Positions 54,092 through 62,303 of a DNA stretch of 64,000 nucleotides are shown here, one piece after another. The notes below the pieces were generated by a model. That model was not told the DNA's origin and did not search any database. It saw nothing but the letters and a program-made list of their open reading frames with translations. The position numbers were made by a program, and so were the translations under genes. Origin of the DNA: Arthrobacter rhombi (GTDB lineage Bacteria > Actinomycetota > Actinomycetes > Actinomycetales > Micrococcaceae); NCBI RefSeq assembly GCF_900163545.1, contig NZ_FUHW01000038.1, forward strand, positions 248,001 to 312,000, given 5' to 3'. The stretch's first letter is position 1. Every line of letters begins with the position of its first letter.

Positions 54092-57000
54092 ATGAGTTTG
54101 AGTTCCTACCTTCGCTACCCGCACGTCTCCGCCGAATTCGTGACCTTCGTCGCCGAGGACGATGTCTGGCTTGTCCCACTGGCTGGGGGCCGTGCCTGGC
54201 GCCTTTCAGCGCAGGGCTTGCCGGCACGTAACCCCCGGTTCTCCGCCGACGGGCAGACGATCACCTGGACCATTCGTAGCGGGGGCAGCCAGGAGATCGT
54301 GGCGGCATCCGTCGACGGTGGCGACTACCGACAACTCACCTTTTGGGGTCACCCGTCGACGAAAAACCGCGGATATACCCCCGATGGCCACGTTCTAGCT
54401 ATTACTTCCAAGGATCAGGCGGATTCGCGTTTGACCTGGGCCCGAACTGTTGCACTCGACGGCTCTTCAGGCCGGGGGCTGGATTTTGGGCCCGTTGATT
54501 CCCTGGCATGGGGGCCGTCGGTGGGAGACGAACGCCCGTTGGTGATCGGTAGTGCTCTGAGTCGTGAACCAGCCTGGTGGAAGCGTTATCGCGGTGGAAC
54601 CGCCGGCAAACTCTGGATCGATCGGGATGGTGGCGGGGAATTCGAGCGCCTGATTCCCGAGCTGGACGGAAACTTATGTGACCCGGTGTGGGTCGACCAA
54701 CGTGTTGCCTTCCTCTCGGATCACGAGGGATACGGCAACATCTACTCCGTCAGCCCCGATGGCGGTGACCTACGGCGGCATACTGACCATGAGAGCTACT
54801 ACGTCAGGCATTTGGCCTCCGACGGACAGCGCCTCGTCTTTGAGTCTGCCGGCGAACTGTGGGTCCTGGACGGGCTGGACGCAGAACCTAGGAAACTGGA
54901 GATCACACTCGGATCTGCCGGACACGGCAGACAGCCAACCAGGCTGGACGTCGCCGGTCATTTGGTCCGGGCCACCCCCGACCAGAGCGGGAACGCCAGC
55001 ATCATCGAAAGCCACGGAACACTACATCTCCTGCCCCACCGTCGTGGGCCGGCCCGGGCGATCGAATCGGCCCCCGGTGTCAGGGCACGGTTGGGCAGCC
55101 TGTTCGGTTCTGACCGAGTGCTCTACGTTTCCGACGTGCAGGGTGAGGAAACGATCCACCTTCAAGAACTGGATGCCTTCGAACGGCGCTATCCCGCGGG
55201 AGCAGGCAGCGCCGGAGCCGGTAGCGAGCGGACCCCGGCCGAGGGGCGTTTTGGCGCCGGTTCGGGCCCGGGAGATGGCCCGACGAATGGGGAAACCGGT
55301 GACACGGATGAAGAAGCCGGGGATCTTCCACAGCCGGTCAGCGCAGCCGGAAGTGCCGGACTGCCGACACCTATCGCGGCGACCGGGAAGGGACGCGATG
55401 CCGTCGCTGCTTCGGCCACAGGCGATGATTCATCAGCCGATACTCCTCCGGAGCAAGATGCGGGGGACAATGCGGGGGCTGAACAAGGGACGCGTGACTT
55501 CGAACTGCCGGGCGGTCACCGAGTCCGCAGTCTCATCCCCAGCCCCGATGCCCGCTGGATAGCCGTCTCCACAGAAGCCGGCCACACCTATTTACTGGAA
55601 CCGGAAGCCTCGACGTGGCATGAGATCAGCGCCGGAGGCCAAGGAGCCGCCGAAGGGCTCGCGTTCTCTCCTGACGGACGATGGCTGGCCTTCACCGAGC
55701 CGGTCGCCACTTTCGGGTCGCGCACCCGCATGCTCCTGGTGTCCACCGACGAGCCGACCGAGGCGCCGATCGAAGCAACTGACGGTCGATTCCGTGACCA
55801 TGCACCGTCGTTTACCCCCGACGGGAAATATCTGGCCTTCCTTTCCGACCGAAGTTTCGATCCGCTCTACGACACCCACGGCTTCGACCTGGCTTTCCCC
55901 GCATCGACGAAGCCGTTCCTTTTGGCCTTGGACGATCGGACTCCTTCGCTCTACGGTCCCCGGGTTTATGGGGCCGAAACAAGCGTCGAAGAGGTCAGAA
56001 AGGACGCCGGAACCGACAGCAACGGGACGCCAGCGCCCCTTCCGGAGACGAACGTGGTGCGTGAGGGGCTTCCCTCACGCCTGTTCGCCGTTCCCGTTGC
56101 ACAGGGTCGCTACGAATCGTTGGTCGCCGTCGACGGAGGGCTGCTGTGGCTAACCGATGTCTCCACCGGAGTCACCGGCGATGGCCGTGCCCCCGACGCC
56201 GAGGCTGAATCCCAACGGCTGGAACGGTTCGACCATGAAACGCAGCGGCTCACCACCCTTTTGGAGGCCGCGGAGGCGTTCCTCGTCAGTGATGACCGCA
56301 AGCGGCTGGTAGCCGTCCAGAACGGCACCGTACGGGCCGTACCAACGGATAAGCCAGCCGAGTCGGACTCGGCCGACAGTCAGGACATCGACCTGAACCG
56401 TATTCGAGTGAGCCTGGACCCCGCGAAGGTCTGGGCCCATGCCTTCGACGAAGCCTGGCGGCTCCAGCGTGATTTCTTCTGGGTCGAGGATATGGCCGGC
56501 CGTGACTGGGCAGCGGTGGCTGAGACCTACCGTCCGCTCCTTGAGCGCTTGGGCAGCCACGACGACCTCGTGGACCTGCTGTGGGAACTACACGGGGAAC
56601 TGGGCACCTCCCATGCCTACGTCACCCCGAAACCTATTCAAGGTGCCGACAATCAAGGCTTGCTCGGTGCGGATCTGGCACGGGTCGATGGCCAATGGCG
56701 CGTTGAAAACGTGCTGGTGGGGGAGTCATCCGACCCCCAGGCCTATGCGCCACTGGCTGCGCCCGGTGTGGGCGTCCGGGCCGGGGACGAGCTACTGGCG
56801 ATCAACGGGGTAGACATCCCCGCATCCGGTCCAGCGGCCCTGCTGCAGGGCACCGGCGGTCAACCCATTGAACTCACCGTCCGTGGCGGTGCATCATCAC
56901 GGAACCCGGGCGAGATCCGACGCGTCGGGATCGTTCCGGTTAGCAATGAAGAGCGGCTGCGTTACCACCAGTGGGTGTCGCGTAACCGTCGGGACGTCAG

Positions 57001-57664
57001 AGAAGCTTCCCAAGGCGCATTCGGATATTTGCATATCCCCGACATGATGCCGCTGGGGTGGGCCCAACTGTTCAGGGATCTGGATCAGGAAGCGTCGCGA
57101 GACGCGTTGCTCATCGACGTACGTCGGAACCGTGGCGGCCATACGTCCCAACTTGTGGCAGAGGTGATTGCCCGGAAGGTCACTGCCTGGTCGGTGGCCC
57201 GCGAACAGGAGCCGTCGACATACCCCGTTAGTGCACCACGTGGGCCGGTGGTCATCCTGACCGATGAATGGGCAGGATCCGACGGGGACATCATCACGCA
57301 GGTCAGCAAACTGCGAGCCATTGGGCCCGTGGTCGGGGTGAGGACCTGGGGCGGGGTCATCGGCATCGACGGCGAATTCGATCTGGCCGACGGTACCGGC
57401 GTGACCCAGCCACGTTATGCCACCTGGTTCACCGGAGGCGTGGGCTGGGGCGTGGAGAACCGGGGTGTCGACCCGGATATTGACGTGCCCTTCCCGCCGC
57501 ACGCCCATCTGGCAGGAACGGACCCGCAGCTGGAGCACGGGATCATGGTGCTTAAGGAAATGCTCCATGAGATCCCGACGCAGAGGCCTCCGGAACGAGA
57601 AGGTTACCCCTCCCGCGAACCCGGGCCGCTTCCTGCCCGTCCGCAGGACTCCTCGGCGGACTGA
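54092..57664 (+). CDS. Tricorn-type protease (S41 family)
   Basis: A 1,190-residue cytosolic protease. It has N-terminal beta-propeller repeats (LVPLAGGRAWRLS, NPRFSADGQTI, second propeller DARWIAVSTEAGHTYLL), a PDZ-like domain (GVRAGDELLAINGVDI) and a C-terminal S41 serine-protease domain with the probable His841 (LGTSHAYVT) and nucleophile Ser1063 (WAGSDGDII). The family cuts peptides produced by the proteasome or other ATP-dependent proteases. A 110-residue Gly/Ala/Asp-rich insert at about 370-470 interrupts the propeller region. ATG at 54092, probably leaderless. A perfect 52-bp palindrome follows the stop. Confidence 0.9.
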   Translation: MSLSSYLRYPHVSAEFVTFVAEDDVWLVPLAGGRAWRLSAQGLPARNPRFSADGQTITWTIRSGGSQEIVAASVDGGDYRQLTFWGHPSTKNRGYTPDGHVLAITSKDQADSRLTWARTVALDGSSGRGLDFGPVDSLAWGPSVGDERPLVIGSALSREPAWWKRYRGGTAGKLWIDRDGGGEFERLIPELDGNLCDPVWVDQRVAFLSDHEGYGNIYSVSPDGGDLRRHTDHESYYVRHLASDGQRLVFESAGELWVLDGLDAEPRKLEITLGSAGHGRQPTRLDVAGHLVRATPDQSGNASIIESHGTLHLLPHRRGPARAIESAPGVRARLGSLFGSDRVLYVSDVQGEETIHLQELDAFERRYPAGAGSAGAGSERTPAEGRFGAGSGPGDGPTNGETGDTDEEAGDLPQPVSAAGSAGLPTPIAATGKGRDAVAASATGDDSSADTPPEQDAGDNAGAEQGTRDFELPGGHRVRSLIPSPDARWIAVSTEAGHTYLLEPEASTWHEISAGGQGAAEGLAFSPDGRWLAFTEPVATFGSRTRMLLVSTDEPTEAPIEATDGRFRDHAPSFTPDGKYLAFLSDRSFDPLYDTHGFDLAFPASTKPFLLALDDRTPSLYGPRVYGAETSVEEVRKDAGTDSNGTPAPLPETNVVREGLPSRLFAVPVAQGRYESLVAVDGGLLWLTDVSTGVTGDGRAPDAEAESQRLERFDHETQRLTTLLEAAEAFLVSDDRKRLVAVQNGTVRAVPTDKPAESDSADSQDIDLNRIRVSLDPAKVWAHAFDEAWRLQRDFFWVEDMAGRDWAAVAETYRPLLERLGSHDDLVDLLWELHGELGTSHAYVTPKPIQGADNQGLLGADLARVDGQWRVENVLVGESSDPQAYAPLAAPGVGVRAGDELLAINGVDIPASGPAALLQGTGGQPIELTVRGGASSRNPGEIRRVGIVPVSNEERLRYHQWVSRNRRDVREASQGAFGYLHIPDMMPLGWAQLFRDLDQEASRDALLIDVRRNRGGHTSQLVAEVIARKVTAWSVAREQEPSTYPVSAPRGPVVILTDEWAGSDGDIITQVSKLRAIGPVVGVRTWGGVIGIDGEFDLADGTGVTQPRYATWFTGGVGWGVENRGVDPDIDVPFPPHAHLAGTDPQLEHGIMVLKEMLHEIPTQRPPEREGYPSREPGPLPARPQDSSAD

Positions 57665-57680
57665 TCCTCTGGAGACAGAA

Positions 57681-57732
57681 CAACGAGGGAGGGCGTCGGA
57701 ACCATGCATGGTTCCGACGCCCTCCCTCGTTG
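57681..57732. terminator. Perfect 52-bp palindrome between convergent genes
   Basis: Bases 57681-57706 are the exact reverse complement of 57707-57732 with no unpaired centre. As RNA it would form a stem of at least 24 bp with a minimal loop. It lies between the tricorn stop (57664) and the OsmC stop (57746), so it most likely terminates both transcripts, although neither side has a T run. Confidence 0.8.
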
Positions 57733-57745
57733 GGTGAGCTGAAAG

Positions 57746-58183
57746 CTAGGAGACCAAGGTTGCGTCGAGCTTGATGCTCGGCACCGAGGCCAGGGCCTTC
57801 GAGACCGGGCAGCCTTCCTTGGCGCCCTGGGCTGCCGCCTTGAAGGTGGCTTCGTCAATGCCGGGGACCGTTGCCTTCAGGGTCAAGCGGATCTCGCTGA
57901 TCAGCGGACCGTTGGTCGTGTCGAAATCAACTTCGGCACTGGTCTCGATCGAGTCAGCGGTGAAGCCTGCGTCCTTCAACGCGCCGCCGAGGGCCATCGA
58001 GTAGCAGGAAGCGTGCGCTGCGGCGATCAGTTCCTCGGGGCTGGTCTTGCCCTCGGACTGGTCCGAACGGGCCTTCCAGGTGATGTCGTAGGTGCCGATA
58101 CCTGACGTTTCGAAAGACGTCTGACCGCTTCCGGAGAAAAGATCGCCGTTCCAAACGGTGCGGGCGGTACGAGTTGTAGCCAT
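57746..58183 (-). CDS. osmC: OsmC/Ohr family peroxiredoxin
   Basis: A 145-residue thiol peroxidase of the OsmC class that reduces organic hydroperoxides. The two redox cysteines are Cys60 (AAHASCYSMAL, peroxidatic) and Cys125 (EGCPVSKAL, resolving). The dihydrolipoamide needed by Ohr-type enzymes could come from the lipoyl system encoded nearby. ATG at 58183 has a GGAGGAG ribosome site; the open frame reaches 58282. Confidence 0.92.
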   Translation of the reverse strand: MATTRTARTVWNGDLFSGSGQTSFETSGIGTYDITWKARSDQSEGKTSPEELIAAAHASCYSMALGGALKDAGFTADSIETSAEVDFDTTNGPLISEIRLTLKATVPGIDEATFKAAAQGAKEGCPVSKALASVPSIKLDATLVS

Positions 58184-58285
58184 GGTGACTCCTCCACATC
58201 TGAGCTGGGCGACCGGTTCCGGGCGCCATCTCCATCCTATGGCTCCCGGCGATCGGGGCAAGAAGATGACTCCGAACAGCAAAAG

Positions 58286-58309
58286 ACCCCCGGTAAAAAC
58301 CGGGGGTCC
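58286..58309 (-). terminator. Terminator of the small membrane-protein gene
   Basis: A perfect 10-bp stem, GACCCCCGGT with its complement over an AAAA loop, followed on the minus strand by TTTTG. It lies 12 nt after the stop of the gene at 58321-58671. Confidence 0.8.
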
Positions 58310-58320
58310 ATGGTCGATGC

Positions 58321-58671
58321 CTACACCCAGAGCACCGCAATGGCGATATTGATCAAAGCCAGGCCGCCAACACCGTGGGCGATGCCGGTGGGCACCACCT
58401 CATGATTCTTGACCTTCTTACGGCCGATCCATGCCGCGACGAGGATGCCCAGGGCAATGATGAGCTTAACGCCCAGCTTGATCCTGTTCGGTTCCCCGTC
58501 TCCCATCTCCAGCAGGCCGAACATCAAGATGCCGGTCACCACCTGGGTGATGGCGCCGATCCACTGCCAAAGGCCGACCGTAGGGGTTTTGAAGGAGGCG
58601 AGCCAACCGCCGAAGATCGCGGCAGCACCCAGAATGTGCACAAAAATGAGCAAGGTGAGAATGAAGTTCAT
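58321..58671 (-). CDS. Small integral membrane protein
   Basis: A 116-residue protein with four hydrophobic helices (about 2-24, 33-53, 67-84, 97-115) and conserved-looking FVHILGAAAIFGGW and GEPNRIKLGVKLIIAL. Similar uncharacterised proteins are widespread in actinobacteria. It has a perfect TAGAAT 6 nt before the ATG and a 10+3+10 palindrome just upstream, so its expression is probably regulated. Confidence 0.78.
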   Translation of the reverse strand: MNFILTLLIFVHILGAAAIFGGWLASFKTPTVGLWQWIGAITQVVTGILMFGLLEMGDGEPNRIKLGVKLIIALGILVAAWIGRKKVKNHEVVPTGIAHGVGGLALINIAIAVLWV

Positions 58672-58677
58672 AGGGCC

Positions 58678-58711
58678 ATTCTAGGGGTGGTTTCGACAGC
58701 GTGTCGAAACC
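58678..58711 (-). promoter_or_regulatory. Leaderless promoter with overlapping palindromic operator candidate
   Basis: TAGAAT (58683-58678, minus strand) precedes the ATG at 58671 by 6 nt. A perfect 10-bp inverted repeat, GGTTTCGACA - GCG - TGTCGAAACC (58689-58711), occupies the -35 position, as a repressor or activator site would. It could equally be a small intergenic hairpin. Confidence 0.5.
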
Positions 58712-58728
58712 GTGTCCAGTCGAAGAAA

Positions 58729-58776
58729 CGACGACGGCCGGTGACCCTCTACAGAAGGGTTCACCAGCCGTCGTCG
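58729..58776 (-). terminator. Terminator of the E2 (sucB) gene
   Basis: A long imperfect hairpin of about 20 bp (CGACGACGGC at 58729 pairing to 58776, one mismatch and one bulge, 6-nt loop) about 40 nt after the stop codon of the E2 gene. Confidence 0.75.
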
Positions 58777-58815
58777 TTCACCATCGGACCAGGTCAGATG
58801 GTCCGGCGGGGCTTG

Positions 58816-60570
58816 CTACAGGCCGAGGTCGGCCTCGAAAGCGCCTTCTTCCAGACGTGCACGCAAGGTCTGTAGGAAACGTCCGGCATCCGCGCCGTCG
58901 ACCAGCCGGTGGTCGTAGGTCAGTGACAGGTACATCATGTGGCGGATGGCGATCGTGTCATCGCCATCGGTGCCCGCCACGACCATGGGACGCTTGACGA
59001 TCGCTCCGGTGCCGAGGATGGCCACCTGCGGCTGGTTGATGATCGGTGTATCGAACAGTGCGCCGACCGACCCGATGTTGGTGATCGAGAACGTGCCACC
59101 GGAGAGCTCATCCGGGCCGATCTTGTTGTCGCGGGTGCGCTTGGCAACATCATCGATGCGGCTGGCGACGCCTGCGAGGTTCAAATCACCGGCGTTGTTG
59201 ATGACCGGAACGAGCAGACCCTTATCGGTATCCACCGCGATCGCCAGGTGTTCGGCGTCGTGGTAGGTGATCTCCTGCTTTTCCTCGTCGTACTCGGCGT
59301 TGAGCTTCGGGTGCTGCTTCAGCGCTTCGGCAACGGCCTTGGCGATGAACGGCAGGTAGGTCAGCTTGGTGCCGTTGACGGCCTGGAACTGTGCCTTGGC
59401 CGAGGTGCGCAGCTTGGCCACGCGTGTCATGTCGACCTCGTGGACCTGGGTGAGCTGCGTTGAGGTCTCCAGCGACTCGCGCATCCGCTTGGCGATGACC
59501 TGGCGGATCCGGGGTGCCTTCTCCGTCTTCCCACGCAGGGAGGACGGGACGACGGCGGCGGGAGCCTTCGGGGCCGACCCCGAGCCGTTAGCCGGTGCTG
59601 CCGGGGCAGCTGACTTCTTGGCCTCGACGGCGTCCAGGACATCCTGCTTGCGGATGCGGCCGCCGACACCGGTGCCGGTGACCGTCGACAGGTCGATTTC
59701 GTTCTGCGAAGCCAGACGACGAACCAGCGGCGTCACATAGCCGTCGTTGCCTCCTGCCGGGGCAGGAGTCGAAACGGGCTTGGGGGCCTCAGCCTTGGGA
59801 GCCTCCTGCTTCGGAGCTTCCTGCTGGGGTGCTTCGGCCTTGGCAGCTTCCTGCTTGGGAGCTTCTTCCTGAGGCGCTTCGGCCTCGGGAGCTTCCTGCT
59901 TGGGAGCTTCTTCCTGGGGCGCTTCGGCCTTCGGGGCTTCCGCCGCCGGGGCTGCACCGGAACCGATAACGGCCAGGACGGATCCGACCTCAGCGGTGTC
60001 GTCCTCGTTCACCTTGATCTCCAGCAGTGTGCCGGCGACGGGCGAAGGGATCTCAGTGTCGACCTTATCGGTGGAAACCTCGAGCAGCGGCTCGTCGACC
60101 TCGACGTCATCGCCGACCTGCTTGAGCCAGCGCGTCACAGTGCCTTCGGTGACGCTTTCGCCCAAGGCCGGAAGCGTGACATCGGCACGTTCGCCGGAAT
60201 CGCCGGAATCGCTGGAAGCCGCGGGGGCCTCGTCGGAGGAGGAATCCTCGGCTGCGGGAGCTGACTCCTCGGCGGGAGCTTCTTCTGCCGGTGCTTCTTC
60301 GGCCGGTGCCTCCTCGGAGGAACCGGATCCCGAGCCGTCGCCGATACGCACCAGCGGTGCGCCGACATCTGCCGTCTCATCCTCGGGAACGAGGATTTCT
60401 TCGATCACACCAGCGACCGGCGAGGGGACCTCGGTGTCGACCTTATCGGTGGAAACCTCCAGTAGCGGCTCGTCGACCTCGACGCTATCGCCGACCTGCT
60501 TGAGCCAGCGCGTCACAGTGCCTTCGGTGACACTCTCACCGAGTGCGGGCAAGTTCACGGTTTCAGACAT
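58816..60570 (-). CDS. sucB: 2-oxo acid dehydrogenase E2 (dihydrolipoyl acyltransferase) with two lipoyl domains
   Basis: A 584-residue E2 subunit. It has lipoyl domain 1 (lipoyl Lys43 in STDKVDTE) and lipoyl domain 2 (Lys169), separated by Ala/Glu/Pro linkers. A long EAPKQEAP-type linker follows, then the E1/E3-binding domain ([16 protein letters not shown]) and the acyltransferase domain ending with [14 protein letters not shown]. In actinobacteria this E2 (DlaT/SucB type) usually serves pyruvate dehydrogenase; the gene name does not fix the substrate. ATG at 60570; leader AGGAG. lpd lies upstream on the same strand behind a strong terminator. Confidence 0.92.
   Translation of the reverse strand: MSETVNLPALGESVTEGTVTRWLKQVGDSVEVDEPLLEVSTDKVDTEVPSPVAGVIEEILVPEDETADVGAPLVRIGDGSGSGSSEEAPAEEAPAEEAPAEESAPAAEDSSSDEAPAASSDSGDSGERADVTLPALGESVTEGTVTRWLKQVGDDVEVDEPLLEVSTDKVDTEIPSPVAGTLLEIKVNEDDTAEVGSVLAVIGSGAAPAAEAPKAEAPQEEAPKQEAPEAEAPQEEAPKQEAAKAEAPQQEAPKQEAPKAEAPKPVSTPAPAGGNDGYVTPLVRRLASQNEIDLSTVTGTGVGGRIRKQDVLDAVEAKKSAAPAAPANGSGSAPKAPAAVVPSSLRGKTEKAPRIRQVIAKRMRESLETSTQLTQVHEVDMTRVAKLRTSAKAQFQAVNGTKLTYLPFIAKAVAEALKQHPKLNAEYDEEKQEITYHDAEHLAIAVDTDKGLLVPVINNAGDLNLAGVASRIDDVAKRTRDNKIGPDELSGGTFSITNIGSVGALFDTPIINQPQVAILGTGAIVKRPMVVAGTDGDDTIAIRHMMYLSLTYDHRLVDGADAGRFLQTLRARLEEGAFEADLGL
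60030..60541 (-). repeat. Near-identical direct repeat encoding the two lipoyl domains
   Basis: The segment from about 60039 to 60162 recurs from about 60417 to 60540 with an offset of 378 bp (126 codons) and only scattered differences. A 45-nt run that starts ATCGCCGACCTGC is identical. The silent-site identity implies gene conversion or recent duplication. Confidence 0.8.
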
Positions 60571-60660
60571 GGTGTCCCCGTTCTCCTAAAGCTATATCTC
60601 TTGACTTGGACGGCCGGCAACGAGGGCGAAGCGGCCGGTGTTCGGCTTGCGTCGAGCTTA

Positions 60661-60703
60661 GTGCACCGTGGGCCGACCTGCGTAAGATCGGCCCACGGTG
60701 CAC
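60661..60703 (-). terminator. Terminator after lpd
   Basis: A perfect 16-bp stem, GTGCACCGTGGGCCGA (60661-60676) with its complement at 60688-60703 and an 11-nt loop, in the lpd-sucB gap. No T run. Confidence 0.75.
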
Positions 60704-60716
60704 GTCATACCCGTGC

Positions 60717-62096
60717 TTAACCGTGAAGCGGCTTCCCGGCCATGGCCAGGGCGGTTTCGCCCATGGCCTCGTTCTGCGTCGGGTGGGCATGGACCAGCTG
60801 GGCCACATCCTCGGGGTAGGCCTCCCAGTTAACGATGAGCTGTGCTTCGCCGACCTGCTCGCCGATCCTGCTGCCGATACCGTGTACGCCGACGATCGGG
60901 CCGTCCTTGACGCGCACCATCTTGATGATGCCGGCGGTCCCCAAAATGGAGGACTTGCCGTTGCCGGCGAGGTTGTATTCCTGGATTTCGACCTGGTCCT
61001 CGCCGAACTTTTCCTTGGCCTTCGGTTCCGTGTAGCCCACGGAGGCGATTTCCGGTTCGCAGTAGGTGACCTTGGGGATGTTGATGTCCTCGACGATGAC
61101 CGGGTTTTTACCGGCGATCTCCTCGGCGACAAAGATTCCGTGCTGGTAACCGCGGTGGGCCAACTGCAGACCCGGCACGATATCGCCGATGGCGTAGATG
61201 TTGCCGACGCCGGTGTGCTGGCGTTCGTCGGTGATGACGAAGCCGCGGTCCATGTTCAGGCCCTGCTCCTCGAAGCCGAGTCCCTCGGTGACCGGTCCAC
61301 GGCCTACGGCCACCAGAACGATATCCGCCTCCAGGACACTGCCGTCGGCGAGCGAGACCTTCACCCCGTCGTCGTCCTGCTCGACCTTCTCGAAGAAAAT
61401 GCCGGTCTTGGACTTGATGCCGCGCTTCTTGAAGGCACGCTCTAGGCCCTTGACGATGGACGGGTCCTCGTTCGGGACCAGCGACGGCAGGCCCTCCACG
61501 ATGGTGACGTCGACGCCGAAGGACTTCCAGACGGAAGCGAACTCCACGCCGATGACGCCGCCACCGAGCACGATGGCGCTCTGCGGCAAAGTCTCCATGG
61601 CCAGTGCCTCGGTGCTGGTCAGCACGCGGCCGCCAATTTCCAGACCCATGGTCTTGGTCGTGGAGCCGGTGGCGAGGATGATGTTCTTGCCCTTATAGGC
61701 CACCCCGTCCACGTCGATGGTGTCCTGGGACACCAGACGGCCGTTGCCCTCGATGACGTTGACCTTCTTCATCTTCAGCAGGCCGGCCAGTCCCTTGTAC
61801 TTGCCGGCGACGATGCCGTCCTTGTACTGGCGGACGGCGCCCATGTCGATGGAGTCCAACGTGGTGTTGATCCCGTACTTGGCACCCTCGCGGGCGTTGT
61901 CGGCCAGTTCGGCCGAGTGCAGGTATGCCTTTGTCGGGATGCAGCCGGTGTGCAGGCAGGTGCCACCCAGTTTTGCTTTTTCCACCAGTCCAACGGTGAA
62001 ACCGAGCTGGACGGCGCGCAACGCTGCCGAGTAGCCGGCGCTGCCGCCACCAAGGATGAGTACATCGAATTCTTGCGTTGTTGCCGATTCGGCCAC
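60717..62096 (-). CDS. lpdA: Dihydrolipoamide dehydrogenase (E3)
   Basis: A 459-residue FAD-dependent disulfide reductase that re-oxidises dihydrolipoyl groups of E2 with NAD. It has the FAD-binding LILGGGSAGYSAALRA, the redox disulfide Cys47/Cys52 (GGTCLHTGCIPTK), the NAD-binding VLGGGVIGVEFASVWK and the C-terminal His-Glu pair in HAHPTQNEAMGE. The GTG at 62096 is chosen for GAGGGAG upstream and because it gives the usual family length; the frame is open to 62153. Confidence 0.95.
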   Translation of the reverse strand: MAESATTQEFDVLILGGGSAGYSAALRAVQLGFTVGLVEKAKLGGTCLHTGCIPTKAYLHSAELADNAREGAKYGINTTLDSIDMGAVRQYKDGIVAGKYKGLAGLLKMKKVNVIEGNGRLVSQDTIDVDGVAYKGKNIILATGSTTKTMGLEIGGRVLTSTEALAMETLPQSAIVLGGGVIGVEFASVWKSFGVDVTIVEGLPSLVPNEDPSIVKGLERAFKKRGIKSKTGIFFEKVEQDDDGVKVSLADGSVLEADIVLVAVGRGPVTEGLGFEEQGLNMDRGFVITDERQHTGVGNIYAIGDIVPGLQLAHRGYQHGIFVAEEIAGKNPVIVEDINIPKVTYCEPEIASVGYTEPKAKEKFGEDQVEIQEYNLAGNGKSSILGTAGIIKMVRVKDGPIVGVHGIGSRIGEQVGEAQLIVNWEAYPEDVAQLVHAHPTQNEAMGETALAMAGKPLHG

Positions 62097-62121
62097 GTTA
62101 ACGCTCCCTCGCGAGTGAGAT

Positions 62122-62146
62122 GAGGCCCCCGCGTAGTTGGGGGCTC
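62122..62146 (-). terminator. Weak hairpin between pepA and lpdA
   Basis: CCCCC (62126-62130) and GGGGG (62139-62143) with flanking G-C and G-T pairs form a 7-bp stem in the 207-nt gap. It may be a terminator or attenuator; support is limited. Nothing else is recognised in the gap. Confidence 0.35.
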
Positions 62147-62303
62147 GTTCCATGTGTTCTGCCTGTTCGACCTCGTGGCCGGGCAGGCACTGCCTACTAT
62201 TCTTTCAGCATTCACCTTAGCGCGGACCATGGCCGATCATCCACATCCCGTGACCGGCGGATCGTGGGTCGGTGATCAGTCTCATGGGCCGCTGCCAGGA
62301 AAA

